From positions 750,465-814,464 of the forward strand of contig BJHQ01000001.1 in assembly GCA_014193115.1 (NCBI GenBank): DNA of 64,000 nt, given 5' to 3'. Shown here piece after piece: positions 19,701 to 28,582 of this stretch (positions within the stretch are counted from its first letter, which is position 1; every line of letters begins with the position of its first letter). The DNA is from Planctomycetota bacterium. GTDB lineage: Bacteria; Planctomycetota; UBA11346. The position numbers and the translations under genes were made by a program. Below the pieces are notes generated by a model. It was not told where the DNA came from, ran no database searches, and worked only from the letters and a program-made list of their open reading frames with translations.

Positions 19701-22700
19701 GTGATCGTGAGGGTCTGGTTCTCTCCGATTTGACCAGTACCGATCCCGGTCATCGTTACCGTGAAAGGCGCTGCATCCTCGTTCGCTGATTGGTTGGCGA
19801 CGCTGTCGATCTGCGGCGCGGCATTGACCGCAAGATTGGTCCCGCTGAGAGGCGTCGCCACCTTTCCATCATAATTCGCATCGCTTCCGCCAGTAATCAC
19901 GACCGGAGCAAAGATCACGGTGAACGGTGTCCCCGCCCCGTTGTCCACGCCATCAACATCCGCCCCGGTGACGACCACGGTCTTGGCCGTGTTCCAATCG
20001 CCGGCGTCGAATGGCACGCTGGCGAGCGACAGGGTCGCCTGGTTGGGGTCGCTGACCGACAGGCCGATGGTGACGGTGGCGGTGGGCCGGGAATCAAGTT
20101 TGACGGTGAAGCTGGAGGTTCCTCCGGCCTCGGTGGTCTGGAGGACGCCGGCGGTGAGCGCGGTGCTGATCCCCGCCGTGTCGTCATCAATGCAGACGCC
20201 AGCCACATCGCTGGGATTGAGGCCGCTGTAAAATCCGTCGGAGCTGACCGCCGCAGCCAGCACGACGGTGAAAGCCACATCGCCGTCATCGACCTGGTCA
20301 TCGACCCCACGGATGGTCACGACCTGCGGAACGCTCCAGTTCGCAGGGCTGAATGTCAGCGATCCTGGGGAAGCGAACGCCTCGCTCGCGTCATCGGTGG
20401 ACACCGCCAGCAGCACGACGGAGGTCGGCTGGCTGGTCAGGCTCAGGGTGAAGCCGGCGAAGAAGACGACATTTTCCGAACTGCCAGTCAGCGTCAGCGT
20501 TCCCGACATGGTGATGGTGTCATTGGCATCGTCGATCGCAGAAACGACCGACGAAGAGCCGCTGTTCGGTCCACCACCATCGAATTGCACCTGCTGACCT
20601 ACGAAGATGGTCGAAAGGTCCGTTCCGACCGGGAATGCAACGACATTGCCCGAGGTGATACCGGTGGTCGCCAGTTGCCGCACCCCTTTGAAAGACTCAT
20701 GACAGACGACATTGGATGCGGAGACGTTGTATCCTGCGGAGTCGTTGTCGGTGATGGTGGCTGATACCGAAGCGGCGATCACCCCATCATAGCCTCCTCC
20801 GCTCGCGGCATGGCCGACGCTGCCGGCATGGGTTCCTTCCGCCACCGCATCGTCAACGGCGTTGACGGTGATCGTCTGAGGCGAATCCCAGCCGCCGGCA
20901 ACCCCGGTCGCCGTGGTGAAGGTCAGGAAGCCGGGCGTGGAATTCAGCTGGCCATCGGAAGTCGCAAGGACGGTGACCGTGCCGGTCGGCTGGCTGGCCA
21001 GGCGGACGGTGTAGGTCGAGCCCGCGCCGCCCTCGGTGACGGAAACCGCAGTGGTGGAGAGCACGACTCCCGCAGCATCATTGTCGATGTTCACCAGAGC
21101 GACATCGGGAGCATCGATCCCTTGATAGGCGGTATCCGCGCCCGTGGCCGGTTGAACGAGCACGGCATAGGCGATGTCGCCGTCATCCAGGTTATCATTC
21201 ACACCGGTCACCGTCACCTGCTGGGGAATGCTCCAATTGACAGCGGTGAAGATCAGCGACGCCGGAGAGACTGCCCCCTCAGTCGAATCACCAGACGAGA
21301 GCGGTACGGTCACGTCGGCGGTCGGCTGGCTGGTCAGAACCACGGTGAAAGCCGCAGACCCGCCGGACTCCGTCGTCGTCAGCCCTGAGGTCGGCGAAAC
21401 CGTGATGCCTGGCAGGTCGTTGTCACTGATCGACACCGACACCCCGGCGATCGAGACCCCGGCGAAGCCGCCACCAGTCGCTGTATGGGTGATGATCGCG
21501 TTGGTGGAACCTTCGGCGATTTGATTCTCCACTGCTCCGACCGTAATCGTCTGCGCAATATCCCATCCGTTCGGCAAGCCAGCCGTTGGCTGGAACGTCA
21601 CCGCGGCAGGGGAAACGGTGACCCGTGCCGGTGGAGCGAGGGAGATGGTCACCGGACCGCTCGGCGCGGCGGCCAGGACGATGGAATAGGTGTCGGTCAG
21701 GCCGCCTTCGCCCACCGCCGTCGTACCGCTGGTCTGGGTCACCACCACCGACGGGCTGTCGTTGTCGGTCACGTCGACCGCGACACTGGGTATGGTGACC
21801 GCACCATATCCGCCGCCGCTGACGGTCATCGTGATCGACGCGTTGTGCGGCCCCTCGACGATGGCGTCATCAACCGCCCGCACCGCGATGGTGCGCGGGA
21901 CGTTCCAGGTGACCGGGGTGAACGAGACCGTGCTCTGATCTCCGACGCTGGATGAATCTGCATCGACGATCACTTGCGATGACGTCGATGAGACGGTCAC
22001 GGTGACCGAGGCGGTCGGCTTGCTGTTCAGCACGATGGTCCAGGTGTCGTTGAAACCGCCTTCAGCGACCGCCGTCCCTCCACCAGTCTGGGCGATGGTC
22101 ACGCCGGCAACATCGTTATCGTTCGTCACCACGTCCACGTCCGCCGGATCGATTCCGTTGTAGAGCGGATCGGTGCTGGTCGCTGCCGCCAGCACCACCG
22201 TCCAGGCTACATTGCCATCCGCCACCGCATCGTCCTGACCGGTCACAGTGACGGTTTGCGCGGTGTTCCAGTTCGCTGGCGTGAAGCTCAGGCTCGATGG
22301 GCTGACGGTGCCTTCGGTGAGGTCGCTGGAACTGACTGCCACCGATACTGCCGCTCCAGGTTGGTTGGCAAGACGAACGCTGAACGTCGCGGTGCCTCCT
22401 GACTCGGTGATCGTTCCGGCCACCGCGCTGATCACGAACCCCGGATTATCATTGTCCGCGATGGTGGCCGTCACCGTCGGAAGAGAGACGCCGTCGAATC
22501 CTCCGCCAGTCGTCGAGTGGGCGATGGTACCGGTATGGAATCCTTCGGCGATCGAATCATCGACAGCCCTGACCGTGACCGTCTTGGGAGTCGAGAAATC
22601 GGTCGTGCTGAACACCAGTGACGTCTGGTCGCCAGCCGTGCCGCCATCGGTATCGACAGTCAGCTGGTTCGACGGAGTCAGCTGCACGGTCACGGTCCCA

Positions 22701-25700
22701 GTTGGCCGGGTGGACAAGCGGATCGTGTACGTGTCGGTGGTAGAGCCTTCCACCACCAGCAGCGACCCGCCGGTGTCGACGATTCCGCCAGCGGTGTCGT
22801 CATCGAGGTTGGTGATGGCGACATCCGGCGGATTTATTCCGGAATAGCTCGAATCAGCGCTTACACAGGAGCCGAGCTGGATGGTGACCGTCTGGTTGCC
22901 GTCATCGACATCGTCATCGACCCCGGTGACGGTGACCAGCTGAGGCGTCGTCGAGGTGAATGAGAGGGAATTTGGCGAGACGGTCGCCTCATTGGTATTG
23001 CTGCTGGTCACCGCGATGGTGACGTTCGCACCTGGAGTGGTGTTGAGGCGCACGGTGAAGATCGCGACCGCGCCTGCTTCGCTGGTGGTCAATCCAGCCA
23101 ACGGCGTAACGGTCACCCCCGGAATGTCGTCGTCGAGGTTTGAAACCGACACATCGTCCACGTCGGTCGCGGTCAGGTTGCCAAAATGTGTATCTGCGCT
23201 GGTCGGATCCCCGGTGATGATGGTATATGGCGTACTGACCAAGGCATCGGCGACGAGGTCATCGAGACCATTGATGGTCACGAACTGCGGCACGTCCCAG
23301 TCCGCTGTAGTGAAGGTCAGGCTGGCGACATTGGGCGAGCCTTGGGCCGCATCGGAAGTCGATAGTGGAAGGACCACGTCGGCGGTTGGCTGCGCCGTCA
23401 GAACCACCGAGAATTGGGCCGTGGCGCCCGCCTCGCTGGTCACCAGCCCGCTGGTCGGAGTGATCGAGAAGCCGGCGCTGTCGTTATCCGTGATCGACAC
23501 CGCCACCGGACCGGCGAGGACCGCATCATAGCCTCCATCGGCGGCCGAAAGCGTCACCGAGCCGAGGTGGTTTCCTTCGATCTGGTGGTCATCGACCGCT
23601 CCGATGGTGACGGCCTGGGCGGTATTCCAGTTGGATACGGTGAAGGATAGGACGGACGGGCTGACGGAGGCCTGGGCTCCTCCCGATAACGTTACCAGCA
23701 CCGTGCCGACCGGCTGGGTGGACAGCACGACGGTGATGGTGTCGGTGGTGCCAGATTCGCTGACGGACGTGCTACCCCCGGTTTCAGAAATGGTGATGCC
23801 AGCAGTGTCATCATCATCATTGGTCACCGCCACATCAGGCGGATTCAACCCGCTATAGAACGGATCGCTGCTCGTTACCGCGCCAAGTACGATCGAATAT
23901 CCGATCGATCCATCCACCACTGGCGGGTTATCGTTGACCCCCTGCACGGTGACGGTCTGGTCGGTGTTGTAATTGGTGTGGTCGAACACCAGCGGTGAAC
24001 TGGTCAGCACGGTTCCTTCAGACGGATTCGACGAGGACAGGGGGATGCTGACGGTGAAACCGACCGGCGGTTGGCTCGCCAGATGCACCGTGAAGGTCGC
24101 GGTCGTCCCGCTTTCGCTGGTGTGCCCGCTGATGGATGAAATCACGAAGTCAGCGGTGTCGTTGTCGGTGATCGCCACGGTGACGGATGGCGCCGACAGT
24201 CCGGCGTACAGCGCGTCCACTGAGAGTTGGCTGAAGGAGACGGTTCCGGCATGGGTGCCTTCAGCCACGTTGTCATTGACTGCCGATAAGGTCACCGGCT
24301 GGGCGACGTTCCAGTTCATGGTCGTGAAGGTCAGCGCTGACGGTGAACAATTCACCTGGCCACCTCCATTGAGGTTGACTGTGACATCGCTCAGCGGTTG
24401 GCTCGACAGCGCGATGGTGATCGAATCGGTAGCGCCGCCTTCGGTCAGGTCGGTGCTGCCGCCTGATATCCCCACGACCAGGCCGGCGACGTCGTCATCG
24501 CGATTGGTGATGGACACTGCCGGCCCCACCGGCAGGGCCTGATAGAGCGGGTCAAGGCTGGTCACCGCGGCGACGTCCGCGCTCCAGGTCTGGTCGCCAT
24601 CATCGATCGAGTCGTCGACACCAGTGGCGGTGACGGTCTGAGGCAGGTTCCAGGTCAGTGGAGTGAAGACCAGGGTGGTGGCAATGATGCCTTCGGAGGA
24701 ATCGCTGCTGGTGAAATCAATCGATACGTCCGATGTGGGTTTGGTGGCGAGCCTGACGGTGAAATCAGCCGTCCCGCCAGCCTCGGTGGTGTCGCTGGAG
24801 ATCGCCCCATAGACGAATCCTGCGGTATCGTTGTCCGACACCTGGGCCATGACCTGGGCGATGGATAAACCCTGGTAATTTGAATCGCTGCTCGACGCCG
24901 AGTGCGAGACGGTGCCGCTGTGGGCACCTTCAGCGACCTGATCATCGATGGCGGTCACGGTGACGGTCTGCGGCGTGTTCCAATTGCCCGAGGTGAACAC
25001 CAGGCTTGCCGGCGATGCGGAAACCTGGGCATCACCGGCCACCGAAATGGTCACCGATCCCGACGGCTTGGTTGCCAGGACCACGGTATACGTATCCGTG
25101 GCGCCGCCTTCCGAGACGGCGGTTGCGCCGGCGGATTCGCTGATCGCAATCGCGGCAACATCGTCATCGCCATTGGTTCCCGTGACATCGGGCGGATCCT
25201 GATTGGTATAATCGCCGCTGCCGGCGGTGGCCGGTTCCAGCTTGATGGCATAATTAATCGGGCCATCGACCACAGGCGGATTGTCATTGATGCCAGTGAC
25301 CGTGACGGTTTGCGGATTGTTCCAGTTCAAGTCCGTGAAAGTCAGAGCGCTGATGGATACCGAAGCCTCGCCAGCATTGCTCGTTGACACCGGGATCGTG
25401 ACGGTCGCCGTCGGCCGGCTGGTCAAGCGGACCGTGAAGTTGTCGGTGGAACCGGATTCATCGGTCGTGATCGAAGCCTTTGAAACTTGGAAACCGACCA
25501 CGTCATCATTCACATTGTTGCCCGATACATCCGGAGGGTTCAACGCATTGTAGCGCGGATCGAGGCTGCTCGCCGGATTGGTGGTGATCGTATAGGCCGC
25601 ATCGGGGTCGGCGAAGTCATCATCGACCCCGGTCACGGTGATGGTCTGGGCGCTCGCCCAATTCAGGGGGGTGAACAAAACCGCGTTCGGGGACACCGTG

Positions 25701-28582
25701 GCCTCGGTGGGACTGCTGCTGATCAGGCTGATGGTGACATTGGCCAAGGGCTGGGAGGTCAAGGCAATGGTGAACGTCGCCGCATGTCCGGCGCCCGGCG
25801 CCTCGGTGGTGGTCAATGGGCCGCCTGTCACCAGGAAACCCGCCGCATCGTTGTCGATGATCGTCACCTGGGCCGCGCCGCTGGTTCCGACTCGGGCGGT
25901 GGGCGTCGCGGTCAACGTGACGATCACCGTCTCGTCATCCTCATCGACCGCATCGTCAATCGGGACTACGGAAATGGTCTTGGACACACTTCCGGCCGGA
26001 ATCACGAAGGGTCCGGCCAGGTTCGTGTAATCCGTCCCGTTGGCCGCTGTTCCTGCGATGACTGCCCCGATGACGATGGTTCCGTTGGCCGTCCCGGTCC
26101 GGGTCACGGTGAACTGGCCGGTGGAAGCGCCTTCCGTTGCCGTGCTGACGTTCGCGGTGATCGACACTTGTGGTCGCCATTTTCCATCCGTTTTCACAGC
26201 GACATCGGTGGATGAACTCAATCCATCGCCAAGCTGCCCGCTGGTCCCCAGGCCCCAGCAGTACACCGTGCCATCCGACAAGACGGCGGCGCCGTGGCTG
26301 TTGCCCATGCTGATGGAACTGACCTGGTCCAGTTGGTTGGGCGAGGCGCCGACATAGACCTTGTCTGGAGCGAGGGCATTGACCGTGCTGTCATTGCCGA
26401 CCTGGCCATTGCCATTTTGGCCCCAGGCGCGGCAGAGCCCATTGGTCATCAACGCCAGCGTGCTGTTGCCGAGATAGGTGCCGGCGCTGAGGAACCGCGC
26501 CGGGTTGCCGGTGGCATCAGGGATATCCAAAGTGGTGACCGGGGTCGCTGGCGAACCTGACCCGGTGCCATCGCCAAGGGAGCCATATCCATTGTAGCCG
26601 GCTCCTTGCACCGTGCCCGACGCGAGCAGAAAGGCGCTGTGGTAGCTGCCTGCCACAACCTGTTTGACGTTGGACAGGGTGCCGTTCGCGTCTGCTCCAA
26701 AGGTCGTTCCGGAGGCTCCACTGCCAAGCTGGCCGTTGCCGTTGTTACCCCAGCCGGCAGTGGTTCCGTCCTCACGCAGGGCGATTCCATGCACCCAGCC
26801 GAGTTCGATCTGGCGGACGCGATTCAGATAAACGAAAGGCGAGGTGGAGACCAGCGCGTAATCTGGAGTGAACCGAGTCGTCGGGCTTGATGAGCCCGCG
26901 GCCAACGTTCCAAATTGGTTATCGCCCCAGGTCTGGACATATCCCTGATAGGTCAATGCCGCACTGGTGTCGCCGCCGGCGGAAATCTGTTTTGCATAGG
27001 GGAAGAGAAGCACCGGGGCCAGGACCGGATTGGAGAGATCCGCCCCGCCAGATTGACCACTGTAGTTCGCGCCCCAGCAGAAGACTCGGCCATCGGCACG
27101 CAGGGCGAGGCTGTGCTGCTGACCGGCGCTGACCGCGATGATGTCCTTCATGGGCACCCCAGGGCTCTCGAGGACGGGAACGGGAGTCGCAGCCTGTGTT
27201 TGGTTCCCGGTCCCGAGCTGCCCTTGGGTATTCGAACCCCAGGCCCAGACCGATCCGTCACCACGCAAGGCCAAGGTGTGGTTGCCACCGCAGGAGACCT
27301 GTTGAACTCCGACCAGATTCCACATGGCGTTCGCCGGCGAAGCTGGATGGGCATTAGCTCCGGTGGTGCCTCTTCCCAGCTCACCATTGCTGTTGGCGCC
27401 GACGGCTAAGACCCGGCCATCCGCCATCAGGAACAGTGTGAAGGTTCCTCCGGCAGCAACCTGTTTCACCCGCCCCGGGGTGGAAATCAGCGTCAGGGCA
27501 TTTTTCTGGGCAGAAATGGCATCGTCACCCAACTGCAAGGTGCTGTCGCGGCCGCAAGTATACGGAACGGCAGTATAGGACAAGGCGACGAAATGTCCGC
27601 CGGTGCCATAGTAGGAAGCGTCCCCGCCCGGAACCGCTCGGAACGGCGAGGCTGAAATCTGTTTGATGCCCAAGTTGCTTGCGAACGTTGCGAACAGCGC
27701 ATCGGTGGTGCTGCCCTGGGCCAGCTGACCGGTGTCATTGGCACCCCACGAATAGATCAGGCCGCCGCTGGTCAGGGCGTATCCAGCATAGGCTCCGCCG
27801 GCTATGGACACGATGCCGGACAGATTGACTCCGGCCGACGTCTGCACGGTGGTCGCAGTGTTCATGGTCGCGACGCCGCCATTGCCCAGACCTCCCTGTC
27901 CGCCCCAACCCCAGGAATACACCGTGCCATTGGCATGCAGCGCGTAGCCCGACCAGGCGCCAGCAGAAATGGCGATGATGTTCGATAAGGGAATATGAAA
28001 ATGGTTGAAGAACGGCGGGCTGTGGAAGTCGGTCCCTGCCAGCACCGCCCCGCTGACGATCCCGGAATATGCGAAGCTGTCGCCAAGTGCGCCGTATTCA
28101 TCGGATCCCCAGGTCCACACCTGGCCATCGCCAGACAAGGCCATGCTGTGATAATATCCAGCCGACACTGCGGTTATCTTGTCGAGGGCGCCACCTGCGT
28201 TTTTACCGACCTGAACGGCCTTGAACCGGTTGAGCGTCGAACCGTCACCCAACTGACCTTGGGCATTGTAACCCCAGGCCCACACCGTCCCGTCATCCCG
28301 GACTGCCAGGCTGTGCAGGCTGCCAGCGGCGATGGCGATCACCCGATCGAGATTGGCGCCACTGGAACGCAGCACCTTGACCGCGGTGGGGCGAACGAAG
28401 GTGGTGTTGTCGCCGCATTGGCCATACGTGTTGTCGCCCCATGCCCAGACCTGCCCGTCGCTGTCGAGCATCAGCGCATGATAAGCGCCGGCCGCGACCT
28501 GGGTTTCGGCAGCGCTGAGGGACATCAGGCAGATGGCCACCAGGGTGAGCAGCCAACGGAGTGGACGCATGGGCGATCTCAT
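13730..28582 (-). CDS. Giant secreted RCC1 / Calx-beta / cadherin-like repeat protein (4950 aa)
   Basis: ATG 28582 overlaps the kinase stop by 4 nt and gives a signal peptide (MRPLRWLLTLVAICLMSLSA). Domain order: (1) residues ~35-800, RCC1-type propeller repeats (GQVWAWGDNTYGQ, TVYSWGWGGQGGLGNGG and others); (2) ~805-2920, 18 Calx-beta units I could count, each with TESGGTATFSVRL-like, QTVTVTGVDD-like and terminal DND/DDD segments, one carrying a ~75-residue insertion; (3) ~2920-4450, an Ig-like domain then ten cadherin-like units opening NDPPVVDLNG; (4) a CSPG-like unit and further Ig/cadherin units to the end. No catalytic motif, sorting signal or C-terminal membrane helix was seen. Acidic DND loops suggest Ca2+ binding. 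Likely an adhesin or surface scaffold. The frame extends 324 nt further upstream into the kinase gene; that part was rejected. Confidence 0.88.
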   Translation of the reverse strand: MRSPMRPLRWLLTLVAICLMSLSAAETQVAAGAYHALMLDSDGQVWAWGDNTYGQCGDNTTFVRPTAVKVLRSSGANLDRVIAIAAGSLHSLAVRDDGTVWAWGYNAQGQLGDGSTLNRFKAVQVGKNAGGALDKITAVSAGYYHSMALSGDGQVWTWGSDEYGALGDSFAYSGIVSGAVLAGTDFHSPPFFNHFHIPLSNIIAISAGAWSGYALHANGTVYSWGWGGQGGLGNGGVATMNTATTVQTSAGVNLSGIVSIAGGAYAGYALTSGGLIYSWGANDTGQLAQGSTTDALFATFASNLGIKQISASPFRAVPGGDASYYGTGGHFVALSYTAVPYTCGRDSTLQLGDDAISAQKNALTLISTPGRVKQVAAGGTFTLFLMADGRVLAVGANSNGELGRGTTGANAHPASPANAMWNLVGVQQVSCGGNHTLALRGDGSVWAWGSNTQGQLGTGNQTQAATPVPVLESPGVPMKDIIAVSAGQQHSLALRADGRVFCWGANYSGQSGGADLSNPVLAPVLLFPYAKQISAGGDTSAALTYQGYVQTWGDNQFGTLAAGSSSPTTRFTPDYALVSTSPFVYLNRVRQIELGWVHGIALREDGTTAGWGNNGNGQLGSGASGTTFGADANGTLSNVKQVVAGSYHSAFLLASGTVQGAGYNGYGSLGDGTGSGSPATPVTTLDIPDATGNPARFLSAGTYLGNSTLALMTNGLCRAWGQNGNGQVGNDSTVNALAPDKVYVGASPNQLDQVSSISMGNSHGAAVLSDGTVYCWGLGTSGQLGDGLSSSTDVAVKTDGKWRPQVSITANVSTATEGASTGQFTVTRTGTANGTIVIGAVIAGTAANGTDYTNLAGPFVIPAGSVSKTISVVPIDDAVDEDDETVIVTLTATPTARVGTSGAAQVTIIDNDAAGFLVTGGPLTTTEAPGAGHAATFTIALTSQPLANVTISLISSSPTEATVSPNAVLFTPLNWASAQTITVTGVDDDFADPDAAYTITTNPASSLDPRYNALNPPDVSGNNVNDDVVGFQVSKASITTDESGSTDNFTVRLTSRPTATVTIPVSTSNAGEASVSISALTFTDLNWNNPQTVTVTGINDNPPVVDGPINYAIKLEPATAGSGDYTNQDPPDVTGTNGDDDVAAIAISESAGATAVSEGGATDTYTVVLATKPSGSVTISVAGDAQVSASPASLVFTSGNWNTPQTVTVTAIDDQVAEGAHSGTVSHSASSSDSNYQGLSIAQVMAQVSDNDTAGFVYGAISSDTTEAGGTADFTVRLATKPTSDVSIDFTSSDSSEGIIATTLVFTPLTWNLPQTVTATGVDDSIDDGDQTWSADVAAVTSLDPLYQALPVGPAVSITNRDDDVAGLVVGISGGSTDLTEGGATDSITIALSSQPLSDVTVNLNGGGQVNCSPSALTFTTMNWNVAQPVTLSAVNDNVAEGTHAGTVSFSQLSVDALYAGLSAPSVTVAITDNDTADFVISSISGHTSESGTTATFTVHLASQPPVGFTVSIPLSSSNPSEGTVLTSSPLVFDHTNYNTDQTVTVQGVNDNPPVVDGSIGYSIVLGAVTSSDPFYSGLNPPDVAVTNDDDDTAGITISETGGSTSVSESGTTDTITVVLSTQPVGTVLVTLSGGAQASVSPSVLSFTVSNWNTAQAVTIGAVDDHQIEGNHLGSVTLSAADGGYDAVLAGPVAVSITDNDSAGFSITPTSGLVTSEAGATAQFSVVLTAQPTADVVLPLSTSDAAQGSPNVASLTFTTADWDVPQFVTINGLDDLVADALVSTPYTIITGDPTSADTHFGNLTATDVDDVSVSNLDDDIPGVTVTPLAGLTTSEAGAVAIFTVRLNTTPGANVTIAVTSSNTNEATVSPNSLSFTSTTPQLVTVTGVDDDVDDGNQTVTIQLGSCVSADSSYSGINPPDVAITNLDDDTAGGIVDTGGSLLVVEGSTTDTYTIRLSTRPTGTVTVQLTPSNQLTVDTDGGTAGDQTSLVFSTTDFSTPKTVTVRAVDDSIAEGFHTGTIAHSTTGGGFDGVSLPTVTATIADNDNPGFVISAVAGTITESGGTATFSVRLANQPGAAVSVAVSSSDLTEGTVSPSSLSFTPANWNTAQTVTVTGQDDAVADGNVAWTVVLAAATSTDPLYNGIDPADVDVVTNDNDVAGVTIAQTGGGTAVAEGGFNDTWTIVLNSKPTASVTVTVSSTSSQVIVDADSSSVGDQSTVSFTPVTWNVPRTIAVRAVDDAIVEGPHNASITMTVSGGGYGAVTIPSVAVDVTDNDSPSVVVTQTSGTTAVGEGGLTDTYSIVLAAAPSGPVTISLAPPARVTVSPAAVTFQPTAGLPNGWDIAQTITVGAVENQIAEGSTNAIITHTATGGGFAGVSIAGVSVSISDNDLPGITVSPTSGLTTTESGGSAAFTVVLTSQPTADVTVPLSSGDSTEGAVSPASLIFTAVNWSIPQQVTVTGVNDNLDDGDIAYAVLVQPATGADTAYQGIDAPDVALVNIDNDAAGVVLSTTAVSVTEGGAGSTYTVRLASQPTGTVTVLATSDGQLNSTPGFLTFTTATGVAGGWDSPQTITVNAVDDAVAEGTHAGSVGHAASGGGYDGVIAASVSATITDNDSAGYNVSASNVVCHESFKGVRQLATTGITSGNVVAFPVGTDLSTIFVGQQVQFDGGGPNSGSSSVVSAIDDANDTITMSGTLTLTGSSENVVFFAGFTLSLTSQPTSVVLLAVSTDDASEAFASPGSLTFSPANWSVPQVVTIRGVDDQVDDGDVAFTVVLAAAVSSDGFYSGLNPSDVAGVCIDDDTAGISTALTAGVLQTTEAGGTSSFTVKLDSRPTATVTIGLSVSDPNQATLSLASVPFDAGDWNTAKTVVVTGADVDGVDNGAGTPFTVIFAPVVITGGSDANYDGKVATPLSGTNLAVNAAPQIDSVANQSANEDAAPFTVTMTGIGTGQIGENQTLTITSTSDNPALIPNPAVGAQVGTTPEISCDLTISPIAGASGQATISVRVQDDGGTALGGSDVTTISFTVTVVAVNDPPVVDLNGPAAGGGATAAFTEGGGPVLVVDPGLTIADQDSPTLSEVNATLVNLLDSGEQLTVNTAGTALTATWSVVGSSGLLTIAGPSDQPLADFQLVLRSLRYTNPSSAPTTTDRTVQVVADDGGSVNATSAMVSSTITVVPVNNPPSLDLNGPGAGAGYAGTFSEGDAPSPLVAANALVVDDADNAQLAGATATIINGGVDSGAFEILSAATTGTLITANWTAATMSLSLTGGDTIANYQQVLRSLTYRNESEAPAIGLRQIEVLVNDGIAPSPAGIISLMTVTAVDDAPVVDLNGPSAGIDQISGSFTEGGAGVILAGAAASISDVDDAQISQLRVTILDQVQSGEEQIVVATGSLAAGMSQSFNATIGELTISGSASAAAYTTALRGLTYVHSGEAPTGSTRSIRFIVDAGGQSSAPALATVTLSAVNDPPRVDLNGAAAGSNATASAAEDQAPVPLCPTATLSDPDHSQLARITVTPVTRPDGSAEVIAVTVGSSGLSATFDVNGVLNLAPSSGPSAARTAFEQVLRTLTYQNTLQDPTIGGRTCAVQVEDPQGSTGTAQCVITVTKFNDPAVVDLNPITTGSGSVAGFTENDPPVPLAPTATIVDVDNAQLSAAQVTIATGPEDGSNTALLAVNTAGTAITAVWTQATLSLALSGADTVANYQAVLRTLTYANTSENPPGGVRSIQVQVDDGQSPSNVAVCSLTVTAVPDLPVVDLNAGASGIDIASGTFTENGASLLLADPAATIVDLDHPSITELRATITNLAQPNQEFIEADHSTIVGAMLVNFNPIIGELTVTGTATVAEYQAVLRGLRYRHSGEAPSAVGRKIRIIVLSGGQSSGPATATVDMAPINDPPTVDLNGAGAGTGTSATYAEGQAPVALANLAVLGDLDNTDLSRVEVTPASRPDGSFEQLAVSLGTSGLDATVDAVSGKLTLSPTSGTLPIAAFQDVLRTLTWIDTSDAPTTGNRTLTVSIQDPQGAVATAAISIDVSAVNDPPVVDLDSLAAGTGSVAGFTENDLPVPLAPTATLIDADTTQAAAATISIASGPDNGSTTAVLAVDTTGTSITATWTQASLVLALSGTDTTANYQAVLRTLTYANSSENPPEGLRSIQVRVNDGLNLSAAATCSLTVTAVPDAPLVDLDSSSAGSGFAAGDFTEGSGPLAIAAGTALISDPDSVLIVRLRAAILAGQIGSEILAIDPATLPSGVTASFNQANGELTIDGSATALEYSVILRSLTYRYTGEAPSSGTRSIQVVAEAAGQASSPAVATVTLIPVNDPPTVNLQVATATYVEGSSAIAPLVGAVVGDPDHLELSSMTITPLSRPDGDLEVVAVSITGTSLSMTTALDGTITLTGGPSPVADFQQVLRSLTWLHSGRNPTEGSRTLQIRISDGSLAATADLAISVVAVNDLPTISLLAADVEVNRGARQVITSRLPAPDGDPVNGFLAATDVETPPMALIFTVILLPSQGKLLLLPSAGAATGTQIAKGDTFTQAQLVAGLVLYEHDNNLGSSDGFAITVKDGAGGESPPAVLGIHINLGQQPPVVTLGGEVQTFIENSQPVLVDAGAQVTDSDSTDFSGGLLTVRRSGGGAGDAAGDILDIRNQGTDFGQISVQSLTINFGQGAGIDPLPIGTIASDGIGKDLVVQLNENATPVRTQALLGNLQFSHAGDNPTAGDRQITVTLSDGDNGTSSPATKAVTVVPVNDAPAALPRGALLVVPLLSVSGQVIVTDPEGSLASAPFSIAQPTTDLPTQGLVTLDPTTGQFTYSAFAAAAGNDSFTVTATDAGGLTVRVPVPVHITPPGEPPPGEANLVFTSLPPLRVDSGAPLVYVPVVTGAPATELTFTLVGLEGVVEPPVFNPATGAVNWQAVPMPVGGYHVFSILVAHPKSGAAAVQPVLLLVNAAASGKG

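Noticed and set aside
14000-26100. Regular repeats that could suggest a CRISPR array or satellite
   Set aside because: They are diverged coding repeats (Calx-beta and cadherin-like units of ~110-140 codons), with no short identical direct repeats and unique spacers.
13712-28400. Many plus-strand open frames opposite the giant gene (for example 16529-17974 and 14855-15673)
   Set aside because: They are antisense shadows of a GC-rich repeat gene, with low-complexity Arg/Gly/Asp-rich translations and no domains.
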